DNA from: Tricholoma matsutake
Taxonomy: Eukaryota; Basidiomycota; Agaricomycetes; Agaricales; Tricholomataceae
Direction: 5' to 3'
Length of the DNA: 64,000 nt
Assembly (NCBI GenBank): GCA_026075535.2
Contig: AP026539.1
Location: 11,098,001-11,162,000 of the forward strand
The stretch's first letter is position 1, and the number at the start of each line of letters is the position of its first letter. Below, in pieces: positions 55,635 to 64,000 of this stretch. Under the pieces are notes generated by a model. The model did no database searches. It was not told the origin of the DNA and saw nothing but the letters and a program-made list of their open reading frames with translations. The position numbers were made by a program, and so were the translations under genes.

Positions 55635-55934
55635 GTTCTACAGCTGTCGTCGCTGTTTATATGCTCCAAGGATTTTCTTGGCATGTTTCAGGTTTCCCTT
55701 GGGCTCCCAGGAGTTCTCCGAGGTCGGGTATCCAACCCACTTCACTAAGAAGTGCATGGTCCTTCCTTTCTTTTTATGTCCGATGATCGCTTCCACTTCG
55801 TACTCCAATTCTCCTTCTATTAGGTCCGGCGGAGGTTCTGGGAAGTTTGGACCATGCGTCTCGGTTTCTTTATATGGGGTGAGGAGTGCCGCATGGAATA
55901 CCGGGTGTATTTTCCATTGGTTTGGTAGCTTCAG
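55635..55934 (-). pseudogene. Chromodomain-containing C-terminus of nested integrase
   Basis: In the same frame as the integrase, after a TGA at 55935-55937, the minus strand reads LKLPNQWKIHPVFHAALLTP then EVEAIIGHKKKGRTMHFLVK and WVGYPTSENSWEP, a canonical chromodomain (aromatic cage W and Y residues visible). Chromodomains of these elements guide integration to particular chromatin. A further minus-strand stretch (55076-55630) of about 180 codons with stops has no domain that I recognise. Confidence 0.83.
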
Positions 55935-57170
55935 TCAGTAGGAGAGGGGGCTTAGAACCTTCTCGATGGAGAATGGTCCTTCTCTTTTGGGTGCGAGTTT
56001 CTTTGTCGCATGCATCGTTTTGAGGTTTTTTGCTTCTAGCCACACCCTGTCTCCTTCTTTGAATGGCATGAAGTGCCGTGTAGTTCTTTCTGCCATCAGC
56101 TGTCTGGCCAACTCGTGAGTTGCCTTTGCTTCATCTCGGGCTCGTTGCAACGCAACTATTCGTTTCTCTATAGCCGGTATGTTTGTTTTCAGGTATGGGA
56201 GCGGGATCACCTTTGGTTCATAGCCCATCATCAGGTAGAACGGGGAGCTTTTCTGGGTGGAGTGCGTCCTTTGGTTGTGCGTGAACTCTGCTGTTGGAAG
56301 GAAGTGCTTCCATTTCTCTTGGTTGTTCGAGCAGAAGATCTGCAGGTAGACTTCTACTTCCTGATTCACCCGTTCTGTTTCTCTGTCGGTCTGGGGGTGG
56401 TATGCCGTACTCATTGCCAGCTTGATTCCGAGCAATCTTCCTAATTCTTGGAATAGCTGCGAGGCGAATCTGGGGTCCCTGTCCGATATTATCTTGTCTG
56501 GAAGGCCAAACCATTTGTAGACGTAATCCAGATAGAGGGTCGCTGCTCCCAATGCATCGATCGTTTTCTTGCAAGGGATGAAAATTACCCCCTTCGTAAG
56601 CCCATGGTCTACCATGACCATGAGCGCATCATAACCGTCGGACTCCGGTAGGTCAGTTATGAAATCGGTCGTCACCATTGCAAATGGCCTTGTCGCTTCG
56701 GATTTGATTGGTTGTAGGGGTGGTGTCGTCGGGTGGGTGTTGACTTTCATCTGCTGGCATGTAGCGCATCCGGTGACGTAGTTCTTGATGTACGTCATCA
56801 TTCCTGGCCACCAGTAGTCCCTTCTAACCATTTCGGTAGTCTGCCATTGTTCTGGGTGTCCGCTGGTTACCCCTTCATGGTATTTCTGTACCAGCTTCTT
56901 TTGTATGTCCCCATTGTCAGGGACGTAGCATCGATTTCGGAAGAATAGGAGGCCGTCCTCGATCTTCCAGTCTTCTAACACCGACTTTATTGGCGGTGTT
57001 CCTTTGGTCTTTAGCGCCTCGATTGCGCTTTTCACCAGGTCATCTTTCATGATGCTCCCCGCAAGGAGGTCATGTAGTTCGGTGTCAATGAATTTCACGA
57101 ATACCGTCTCTGGTAACATCGTGATATCTTCATTGTTGTTGTCTTCTTCCGGTACGTGGTCGGCCCTTCA
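55935..57170 (-). pseudogene. Integrase of nested gypsy element
   Basis: The H2C2 zinc-binding region is visible (YHEGVTSGHPEQWQTTEMVR, WWPGMMTYIKNYVTGCATCQ). The catalytic core has MVTTDFITDLPES (Asp), GLPDKIISDRDPRFAS (Asp) and AYHPQTDRETERVNQEVE (Glu). The position normally Gly-Gln in HPQTDGQTERVNQ is Arg-Glu here, consistent with two transitions. It is separated from RNase H only by a TGA (57168-57170) and ends with a TGA before the chromodomain. Confidence 0.92.
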
Positions 57171-58586
57171 TGATAAAGCATCACTTTGCACCATTTGAGA
57201 TCCGGGCACGTGAACAAGCTGTAATTCGAATTCTGACAAGAATAAGCTCCATCTTGCCTGTCTCCTGTTTAGTTTCTGTGCCGTTCGGAAATATGTCAGG
57301 TTCTTGTGATCTGAGAGAATTACTACCAGGTGATCTGAGCCCATCAGGTAGTGCCTCCAGGTTTCTAGTGATCGTACTATCGCAAGTAGTTCCCTGTCAT
57401 AGATTTCATAGTTTCGTTCCATTGGTGTTAGTGCATGCAATATATATCCACATGGGTGCCAATCTCCATTCATGTCTCTTTGTCTCAGCACTCCTCCTGT
57501 TGCGTGTTTCGAGGCGTCTGATTCAATTGTGAATGGTCTTGTTGGATCTGGCATCAGCAGTACCGGTGCTTCTGCAAATTTCCTTTTCAGCGTCTGAAAG
57601 GCTTTTTCGCATTCAGTTGTCCAGTCAAACGTCTTGTTTTTCTTTGTTAGTTCATTAAGCGGTCTGCTTGTCTCCACAAAATGTCCGATGAATTTCCTGT
57701 AGAAATTCCCAAACCCTAGGAAGGATCTGACTGCCTTCACATTAGTCGGGGTAGGCCAATCCTGTATACCTGCCAGTTTTGTGTCGTCCATGGCAATTTC
57801 ATTGGGTCGGATGATTAGACCCAAGAATTCCACTTTGTGGACGTCGAATTTGCACTTCTCCGGCTTCAGGTATAAGTCGTTTTCTGCCAATCTTTGCAGT
57901 ACTCTTTTTGTCCTTTCCTGGTGTTCGTTCTGATCCTTAGAGAATATCAGGATGTCGTCCATGTAGATGACGAGCCATCCTTCTCCGATCATGTCGTGGA
58001 ATATCTTGTTCATCATTGCCTGGAAGGTCGCCGGTGAGTTGCATAATCCAAAGAACATCACCATTGGTTCGAACAGCCCCTGATTTGTCTTGAAGGCTGC
58101 CTTCCATTGATCCCCGTCCTTGATTCTGACGTTGTGATATCCCCATCGGATGTCCAATTTTGTAAACCATTTCGCCCCTCTTAGTTTGTCCAACAGGTCC
58201 CCTACCAGCGGCAGCGGGTAGGTGTTCTTGATCGTTCCATTATTCAAGTACCTGTAATCTTGGCAAGGTCGTAGTGCATCTGAGTCCTTCTTCGCAACGA
58301 AGAAGAATGGTGACACCATGGGCGATTTTGATGGTCGGATGTATCCTTTCTGCAGGCTTTCGTCGAGAAACTCATCGAGTTTCTTTTGTTCTGCCGGTGA
58401 CAGTGGGTATACCTTGCAATTTTTTGCCATAAAGTCCGGTTTGAGGTCTATCGCGTGATCCCAGGGTCTTGGTTCTGGAAATCTTTCCGATGCTTCCTTC
58501 TCAAATATCTGTCGGTACTCTTTGTATTGCTCTGGGAGTAGTTTGTCCAGGGTCTTCCATTCCGGGTCTCCTTCCTTTTGATGCAC
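57168..58586 (-). pseudogene. Reverse transcriptase and RNase H of nested gypsy element
   Basis: A 472-codon uninterrupted stretch carries [40 protein letters not shown] (first Asp), [18 protein letters not shown] and [20 protein letters not shown] (YMDD, the active site), then the RNase H domain with [36 protein letters not shown] and [20 protein letters not shown]. It is full-length for both domains. The polyprotein would copy element RNA into DNA and remove the RNA strand. It ends at TGA where family members have Arg. Confidence 0.94.
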
Positions 58587-58599
58587 CAGGTGCTGTGAG

Positions 58600-59813
58600 A
58601 CCGATGTCTTTGCCCTAATCCAGATGTTCTGCCCATAGATGTATTGCAGTGTTCCTCTTGCCTTTACGAGTCAGGAGATCCTCTTCGTTGATTGGGAGTA
58701 TGAGTATCTTGGCTCATTGTACTCTTCTGTCAACGGGGTTTTCCTTGGTTCAAAAATGCCAATGACGGGTTCCCCTTGGATGTAGGCAACTAGTAGTTCA
58801 TCGTCTGCGATCCCTTGCATGGGTGTCTCCTCTGGTTGTCCTGTTGTCCGTTCCGTTGCCTGTTTGTGGTTTGCCGATGCTGGGTTTTCCTTCCCAGTGC
58901 TTTCTTCGTCCTGTGGCCCAATGGGCTCCACATCATGAAGAGTTGCCACTGCAATCTCTTTGTCGTTCACTTCTTCTATTGTCGCCCTTCTGGTCTCGGC
59001 GGGCATTCTGTTTCTTTTTGGTTCAGTGTGGAGGGCTCCTCCCATCACCTTTGCTTTGGCGATGATTCTTCGGCATTGCTCAAGCCGTTCTTCTTTCGTC
59101 GGTGTCTTTGTCTTGGAAAGGAGTCTTTCTCTTTCCCTGGCAGCCAGCCTCTTGAATTGCGCCTGTTGCTCTTCTCTCGTCTTTATTTTGAGATCGATCT
59201 TTTCTTTTTCTCTGGCGACTATTCTTTGGCACCATGCCTGCCGTTCTTCTTTTGTCATGTCGAAGGGGTTCTTCTTTTCCTCGGTTCCCTTCTGGCGCCA
59301 TGATAGGCACCCTTCATTGGGTTTCTCGGTTCGCACCCTCCCGATGAGGGTTCTTCCTTTCCCGTATGAGAGTTCTGTATGACCCTCGTTCTTCGCCCTG
59401 AACTGGAAGGTTCCGGTCCTCCAGTTGATCACAGGGTTAATCTTCCTGAGCCACGGCAGGCCCAAGATGATTGCTTCTCCTCCTAATCCCGTGATCAGGA
59501 AGGTTGTCAGGAATGTTCGCCTGTTGATTGTTAGTGGTCCCCTGGCGTATTGGGAGATTTCCCCTTTCTTGTTTGGGGTTCCATCCATGTTCTTTACTTT
59601 GATGATTCTTTCCAGGGGGCACAGCTTGAGTCCGTTTTCCGCTGTGAATTCATGGCTCATGAATACTCCTCCCGCTCCTGAGTCGAGTAGGGCTTCAGTT
59701 TTGATGACTTTCCTCCCGTCTGCTCCTAGCACTTTGACATCTAGATGCATAGATGGATCTCTCAAAGTGGCTAGTAGTACAGAGCTAACAGAAAGTTCGG
59801 TGGTACCTGGCAT
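58600..59813 (-). pseudogene. Protease region of nested gypsy element
   Basis: It contains TEALLDSGAGGVFMSHEF (catalytic DSG) and the hydrophobic AIILGLPWLRKINPVINW block typical of chromovirus proteases. A Lys/Glu/Arg-rich linker with repeated EERQAWCQRIVAREKEK-like units follows. It leaves frame near 58690, where [15 protein letters not shown] reads in another frame, so at least one indel separates it from the reverse transcriptase. Confidence 0.85.
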
Positions 59814-59830
59814 CGAGGCAGGCCACCTCT

Positions 59831-60845
59831 TTAAAAACCCTCATCCTCAATTGTGGCAAGAGCCCTTGTCTTGTCTTCTTCATCGAGGTCCTCTATGATT
59901 GCTTGGATCTTCGAGTAGGCTTCTTCGCCTTTCTTCTTCTTTGGGAGTGACCGGTTCTCGGTTCTCGTTTCCCCTTTCTTGTGTTTGGTTGCTCTGTGCC
60001 TGGGTTGGTGGCACACAAAGCACAGCCCCTTCTTCATGTGTTCAACCCTCTCCTGGTCAGAGAGTCGGTTGATTTCTAGTGGGGTTTCTTTCGGTTTAGA
60101 GTTTGCGGGCCTCTTTGCCCAGCTCTCCCATAATTTCCCAGTTATCGCTTTTGCTCTCCTCCATTGTCTGTTGTATTTGGAGGCAGTGTTGATCATCCCT
60201 TCAAGGGTTGTGGGGATCGTTTCCATGTTGAATACTCTTTCAAGGAGTTTGGGGTTTAACCCGTCCATGAAGAGTTCAATCAAGGCGGTATTGTCATTGA
60301 TCCCTGCCTTCTCTCGCAGGATTCGGAATTGCGCGATGTAATCCTCCAGGTCCTGTCCCTGCTTCAGTGTTTTCATTTCAGTTCTGGCTCTGCCAGCTTC
60401 GTCGATCGGAGTGAACACTACTTTGAGCGCCATTTCGAAGGTTGACCATGTCCCTAGGTCTTCCTTTTCTGCCCATGTCTGTGCCCAGGGCGCGGCGGTT
60501 CCTCCATTCATAAATGACAATGCGAAGATGATTTTCTTTTCATCTGTGTCATAGATTCCGTGGTTTACTCTCAGATAGAGTTTCACTTCTTGTAAGAACT
60601 TTGCAGTTCTAGTTCGGTCCCCTGTGAAGTTGGAGGGGGTTCGGATTCTAATCTCCTTGTTTGATGCGGTGGGTTCGGTAGACATGTTATCGGGGATGTC
60701 GTTGTTGGATAAGGAGAATGGATCTCGTTCTGGGGTTTCTTCTTTGCTTGTCGATCTGAAGTCTTCTTCAGTGAGGTATCTTGGTTCCTCGTCTTCTGTT
60801 CACTTCGAGAACCACCTTTGTGCTGGTTCTGAGTATCGTACTAGT
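59831..60845 (-). pseudogene. Gag of nested gypsy element
   Basis: The frame from ATG 60685 (MSTEPTASNKEIRIRTPSNF) holds the retrotransposon gag core (APWAQTWAEKEDLGTWSTFE; QDLEDYIAQFRILREKAGIN) and a truncated zinc knuckle CFVCHQPRHRATKH. The reading frame is also open upstream (DFRSTSKEETPERDPFSLSN) to a TGA at 60800-60802 and beyond it (YSEPAQRWFSK), so the original start was probably further upstream near 60845. Confidence 0.87.
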
Positions 60846-60975
60846 TGACCTTGGTATCTATACCACAAGGTTCTTCCTGATGTCGATGCTCCTGTCGGAG
60901 GTCTATCTGGGCTTTGTCTGAAAGACGTTGTGTCTGCACCTAGGTAGGTGGACTTCATAGATCAGCTTGACCTTT

Positions 60976-61705
60976 TGTTAAGACTATAGGTCTCGACTCA
61001 GCCTTGGCTTCATGTGTCGCAGTTGGAGGCTTTCCAACTGTATCGGTATCGCACTAGGAGACTTTCCTAGTGTATCGGGCTTTCTGCCTTCACTTGGGTA
61101 CTTCCTCAAGTAGTCACGGCTATCTGTACTCAGAGGCTTTCTGAGTAGACCATTTGTTCGTGTATCACAGTTGGAGGCTTTCCAACTGTCGAGTTCGGGT
61201 TATCACAGCTAGGGGCTTCCTAAGCTGTCGAGTTTGAGTGTATCACAACTGAGGGACTTCCTTAGTTGTCGAGTGTTCTGGTTGAGTCTAAGACCATTGG
61301 TTGAATTAGGTCAAGCTGGAGAATACACAGAGTGTAGCTACAGCTTATATACTGTTCTAGGACTACCTATTGTCCAATCGGAAAGTGAGATGCTTATCAG
61401 GTAAATATAGACAAGAACAATAGAGACAATAGGCCTCATGCCTTGCATGAGGCGTCCGATGTCAAGGAGTGCTGCGGCGCAGCATTATCAGAGAACAATA
61501 AGAGAATAGCCTCATGCATAGCATGAGGTGTCCGATGTCCTGGACCTCATGTAAAGGGGGTTGTCATACCACGGTGCATGTGGGAGTGGGTTCAGGTGTA
61601 TGGAGTCACCATGCATCAAGGTGTCTTCCATCAGAAGAGAGTCGAGTCGAATAAGAGAAAAATGAACTGCCCATACTTGCGGGTTCCTGTAGACAAATCA
61701 TAACA
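60976..61705 (-). repeat. 5' LTR of nested gypsy element (730 bp)
   Basis: Same ends and stem-loop motifs as the LTR at 54216-55015, but without the 14-bp expansion. Many of the differences between the two LTRs are C/T or G/A changes at CG sites. On the minus strand it is followed by AAAGGTCAAGCTGATC, where the primer-binding site should be. Confidence 0.92.
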
Positions 61706-62320
61706 GCAATGATGAAGAATGGTCAGTCCTTCCAATGGCGACCGATCCATGATACCTGTTTCCAGGCTATCAAGGATATTTGTTGCTCCACTCCCATGCT
61801 GAAGCCCATTGACCCTGGGTCAGCAGAACCCATTTGGGTGATATGTGATGCCTCGGTATTTGGTGTCGGAGCAATGTATGGTCAGGGACCAGAATGGCAG
61901 ACCTGTTGGCCCGCTGGGTTCCTGTCCAAGAAATTCTCCGATGCTCAAAGGAACTATCAGACCTATGAGCACAAAACCATAGCTATCCTGGAGGCCTTGC
62001 TCAAGTGGGAGGACAAGCTGATCAGTCGGCGTCTGCATGTGGTGACCGACCACGAAGCATTGGAGTTCTTTCAAACCCAATGCTGCCTGTCTGCATGACA
62101 GTCACGATGGATGGAATACCTCTCTTGTTTCGACTTTGATATAAGGTATATCAAAGGAAATCTCAACAAGGTGGCAGACACCCTGTCTTGATATTACCAG
62201 TTTGACAACTGGGATGATGCTCCCCTGGTACAGCATTACATCTTTGCCGATGTTCACCTGGATCCCATGCATGAGGACTTGCCCTGGGATTGGCATCTCG
62301 AGATCAAGAACTGAGTCATA
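61706..62320 (+). pseudogene. RNase H of outer gypsy element (continues from 54215)
   Basis: Resumes in the frame of the interrupted reverse transcriptase: MMKNGQSFQWRPIHDTCFQA, PIWVICDASVFGVGAMYGQG (first Asp of RNase H), YQTYEHKTIAILEALLKWED and HVVTDHEALEFFQTQ. TGA codons at 62096-62098, 62189-62191 and 62312-62314 then break the same frame, with recognisable SRWMEYLSCFDFDIRYIKGN between them. Confidence 0.88.
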
Positions 62321-62401
62321 GAGACCCGGTCGGCCAGGTCACAGACCAGGTGAGTACAGGAACATTTGGGTGCACTATGCGAAAGAGTTGAAGCGTGAGA
62401 C

Positions 62402-64000
62402 TTGGCTGCCTCCGCCAAGGTGGAGGCACAGTCAGGGGACATGGTTGCCACTCCGGGAACAACCCGAGTGGATGACCCCATCATCTATAATTCCATGGCT
62501 AACCCCAAGGACTTGCGGGTGACCATATCTGGAGAAGACCCCTTGGATGAGGACATCCGAGGGGGATATAAGGATGATAAGGTGTTTAGTAAAATTATGG
62601 ATGCACCAAATGATCACCCCAAATTCGAGGTGAAGGATGGAAGAATATGGATGAAGAATCGAGGCAGAGACATGGTTGTCTGTGTACCCTCCGCTCCCTC
62701 TAAGGACTCGACACTGCATGGACAAATAATCGACCAAACACATTCCATTGTTGGGCATTTTGGCCCAGTGAAGACCTCAGAGTATGTTCGACATTGGTAT
62801 TGGTGGCCCCGCCTCCAATACAAGATTGATAAGTTCTGCGAGTCCTGTGAGGCCTGTGTCCGGTCCAAGGGGGAGTACCGCTCTCCCTTGGGAAAGCTCC
62901 ACTCCCTCCCCATACCCTTGCATCCTTGGGAATCCATCAGGATGGATTTCATTGGCCCTTTCCCAGAATCGGAGGGGTTCGATTACCTCTGGGTGGTGAT
63001 CTGTCACCTGTCATCGATGGTTCATCTGGTGCCAGTGAAAACCACCACCATGGCGACAGCACTATTGTCTCTTTTCATCAAAGAGATTGTACGATTACAT
63101 GGGCTGCCAGGATCAATAGTATCTGACAGAGACTCCAAGTTCACCTCGCGATGGTGGCGAGAGATCCATAGGATCCTAGGCATAAAGTTGCTGATGTCCA
63201 CCTCCTTCCACCCTCAGACGGATGGAGCTACCGAGCGTGCAAATCGTTTGATAGCACAGATCCTGAGGTCCTTTGTGGCTTCTAACCAGAAGGACTGGGT
63301 GAAATTCCTTGCCTTGGTGGAGTTTGCAATAAACTCCACCATTAACTGAGCCACTGGTATGGCCCCTTTTGAGGTCAACTACAGATACCTACCCAGGATG
63401 ATGAGGGAGGTTTCGGATCCAGAGCAAATCCCGCCTGGAGTACATACCTTCGCGATGGAGGTGCTGCGCAATATGGCAGTGGCTCATGACAACATCATCG
63501 CAGAATGGGTGTTCCAACGATATCACGCAAACAAGCATTGGAACAAGGAGCCCAACATCAAGCTGGGAGAGAAGGTATATCTCTTGACTAAGAACTTAGC
63601 CTTGCCAAAGGGCAGGGCCAGTAAACTTCTCCCCAAGTTCATAGGACCCTACAAAGTTTTACAAAGCTACCCAGAGACTTCCAATTATGTATTGGAGTTA
63701 CCCGCTGGACTGAAGAGTCGGCGGTTGCATAACAAGTTCCATGTGGGCCTGCTGCAACCGTATATTGCCAGCGATGATGACCTGTTTCCCAACAGGCACC
63801 ATTATGACTTTGGCACTCCTGACAATGCTGAGTGGTTTGTGGAGGAAATTATGTCCCACCGATGGAAGGGACGTACTCTGGAATTAGAGGTCAAATGGAG
63901 TGTGGGTGAGTCCACTTGGGAGCCACTAGCCGTTTGTAACGAGCTGGCTGCTCTGGATTCCTACTTGGTGCTGGTGGGTGCCAAGGATTGGATGGATCTG
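62402..64000 (+). pseudogene. Integrase and chromodomain of outer gypsy element, runs off the window
   Basis: The H2C2 region is readable (THSIVGHFGPVKTSEYVRHW, CESCEACVRSK). The core has IRMDFIGPFPES (Asp), SIVSDRDSKFTSRWW (Asp) and HPQTDGATERANRLIAQIL (Glu). A TGA at 63347-63349 interrupts. The same frame then continues with ATGMAPFEVNYRYLP, KVLQSYPETSNYVLELPAGL, RLHNKFHVGLLQPYI and a chromodomain-like EWFVEEIMSHRWKGRTLEL with VKWSVGESTWEPL (about 63830-63925). It is open to the right edge. Confidence 0.9.

Larger units (their letters stand above)
54216..61705 (-). mobile_element. Complete nested Ty3/gypsy chromodomain element (antisense)
   Basis: Two LTRs (54216-55015 and 60976-61705) bracket a minus-strand gag-pro-pol. 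GCAAT at 54211-54215 and 61706-61710 is a 5-bp target duplication. The element interrupts the RT/RNase H of the outer element. On the minus strand each LTR starts TGTTATGATTTG and ends CTTAACA. A polypurine tract (GATAGAGAGAGGGTGA) precedes the 3' LTR at 55016-55031. The LTRs differ at roughly 20 positions by eye, plus one 70-bp repeat expansion, so insertion is relatively young. Confidence 0.95.

Noticed and set aside
55088..57198. Plus-strand ORFs of 80-150 residues
   Set aside because: Antisense shadows of the nested gypsy integrase and chromodomain.
58815..60341. Plus-strand Leu/Ser/Phe-rich ORFs suggesting membrane proteins
   Set aside because: Antisense of the Lys/Glu/Arg-rich protease linker and gag of the nested element.

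Overview
The window looks like a repeat-dense piece of a basidiomycete (Agaricomycete-type) fungal nuclear genome. The evidence is short GT..AG introns of about 45-60 nt in every gene that can be modelled, transposon families that I associate with mushroom-forming fungi (PIF/Harbinger with DUF6818-like or Myb/SANT-like partners, hAT, copia, chromodomain gypsy, a helicase/UCH-like relic), and a fungal-type multi-exon cytochrome P450. I see no rRNA operon and no CRISPR. Only two genes look like ordinary host genes: an Alba-domain-like DNA/RNA-binding protein (23527-24457, 4 exons, 259 aa) and a cytochrome P450 (44467-46479, 9 exons, 533 aa). Both exon models close in frame, and both lie in islands rich in CpG.

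Layout. 1-2480: two hAT transposase pieces with GGTTC-type repeats. 2500-4750: a decayed minus-strand helicase/UCH-like relic. 4767-5267: a foldback MITE. 5300-6800: tRNA-like relics and a non-coding hairpin element. 6879-7640: a 121-bp tandem repeat and an unrecognised coding relic. 7665-12544: a Ty1/copia element with its 5' LTR, cut at its 3' end by another LTR (12545-12946). 13150-14275: a hairpin element and short palindromes. 14308-20004: PIF/Harbinger element 1 (transposase on plus, DUF6818-like gene on minus). 20264-23283: PIF/Harbinger element 2 (Myb/SANT-like gene on plus, transposase on minus), ending about 240 bp upstream of the Alba gene. 25200-37300: old, almost CpG-free relics (copia gag, LTR fragments, MITEs, a tRNA-like sequence, a non-autonomous hAT-like element, low-complexity tracts). 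37330-40890: a large diverged inverted repeat with a second MITE copy in one arm. 41280-44460: a hairpin element, minisatellite and tandem duplication upstream of the P450. 48041-64000: a Ty3/gypsy chromodomain element (plus strand) running off the right edge, broken by a 1417-bp hAT-type element with an 8-bp target duplication (50651-52067) and by a complete second gypsy element in antisense (54216-61705, 5-bp target duplication GCAAT).

The most interesting signals are: (1) a dispersed set of non-coding elements that share hairpins with compensatory sequence changes, followed at once by intron-like modules (5' splice site, branch-like CTAAC, TTTTTAG) outside any coding frame; (2) transposon insertions whose duplications are checked by empty or paralogous sites inside the same window; (3) a consistent pattern in which element ORFs are closed by TGA where an arginine (CGA) is expected, which with CpG depletion points to cytosine-methylation decay; (4) two very young minisatellite expansions, one inside a reverse transcriptase and one inside a single LTR.
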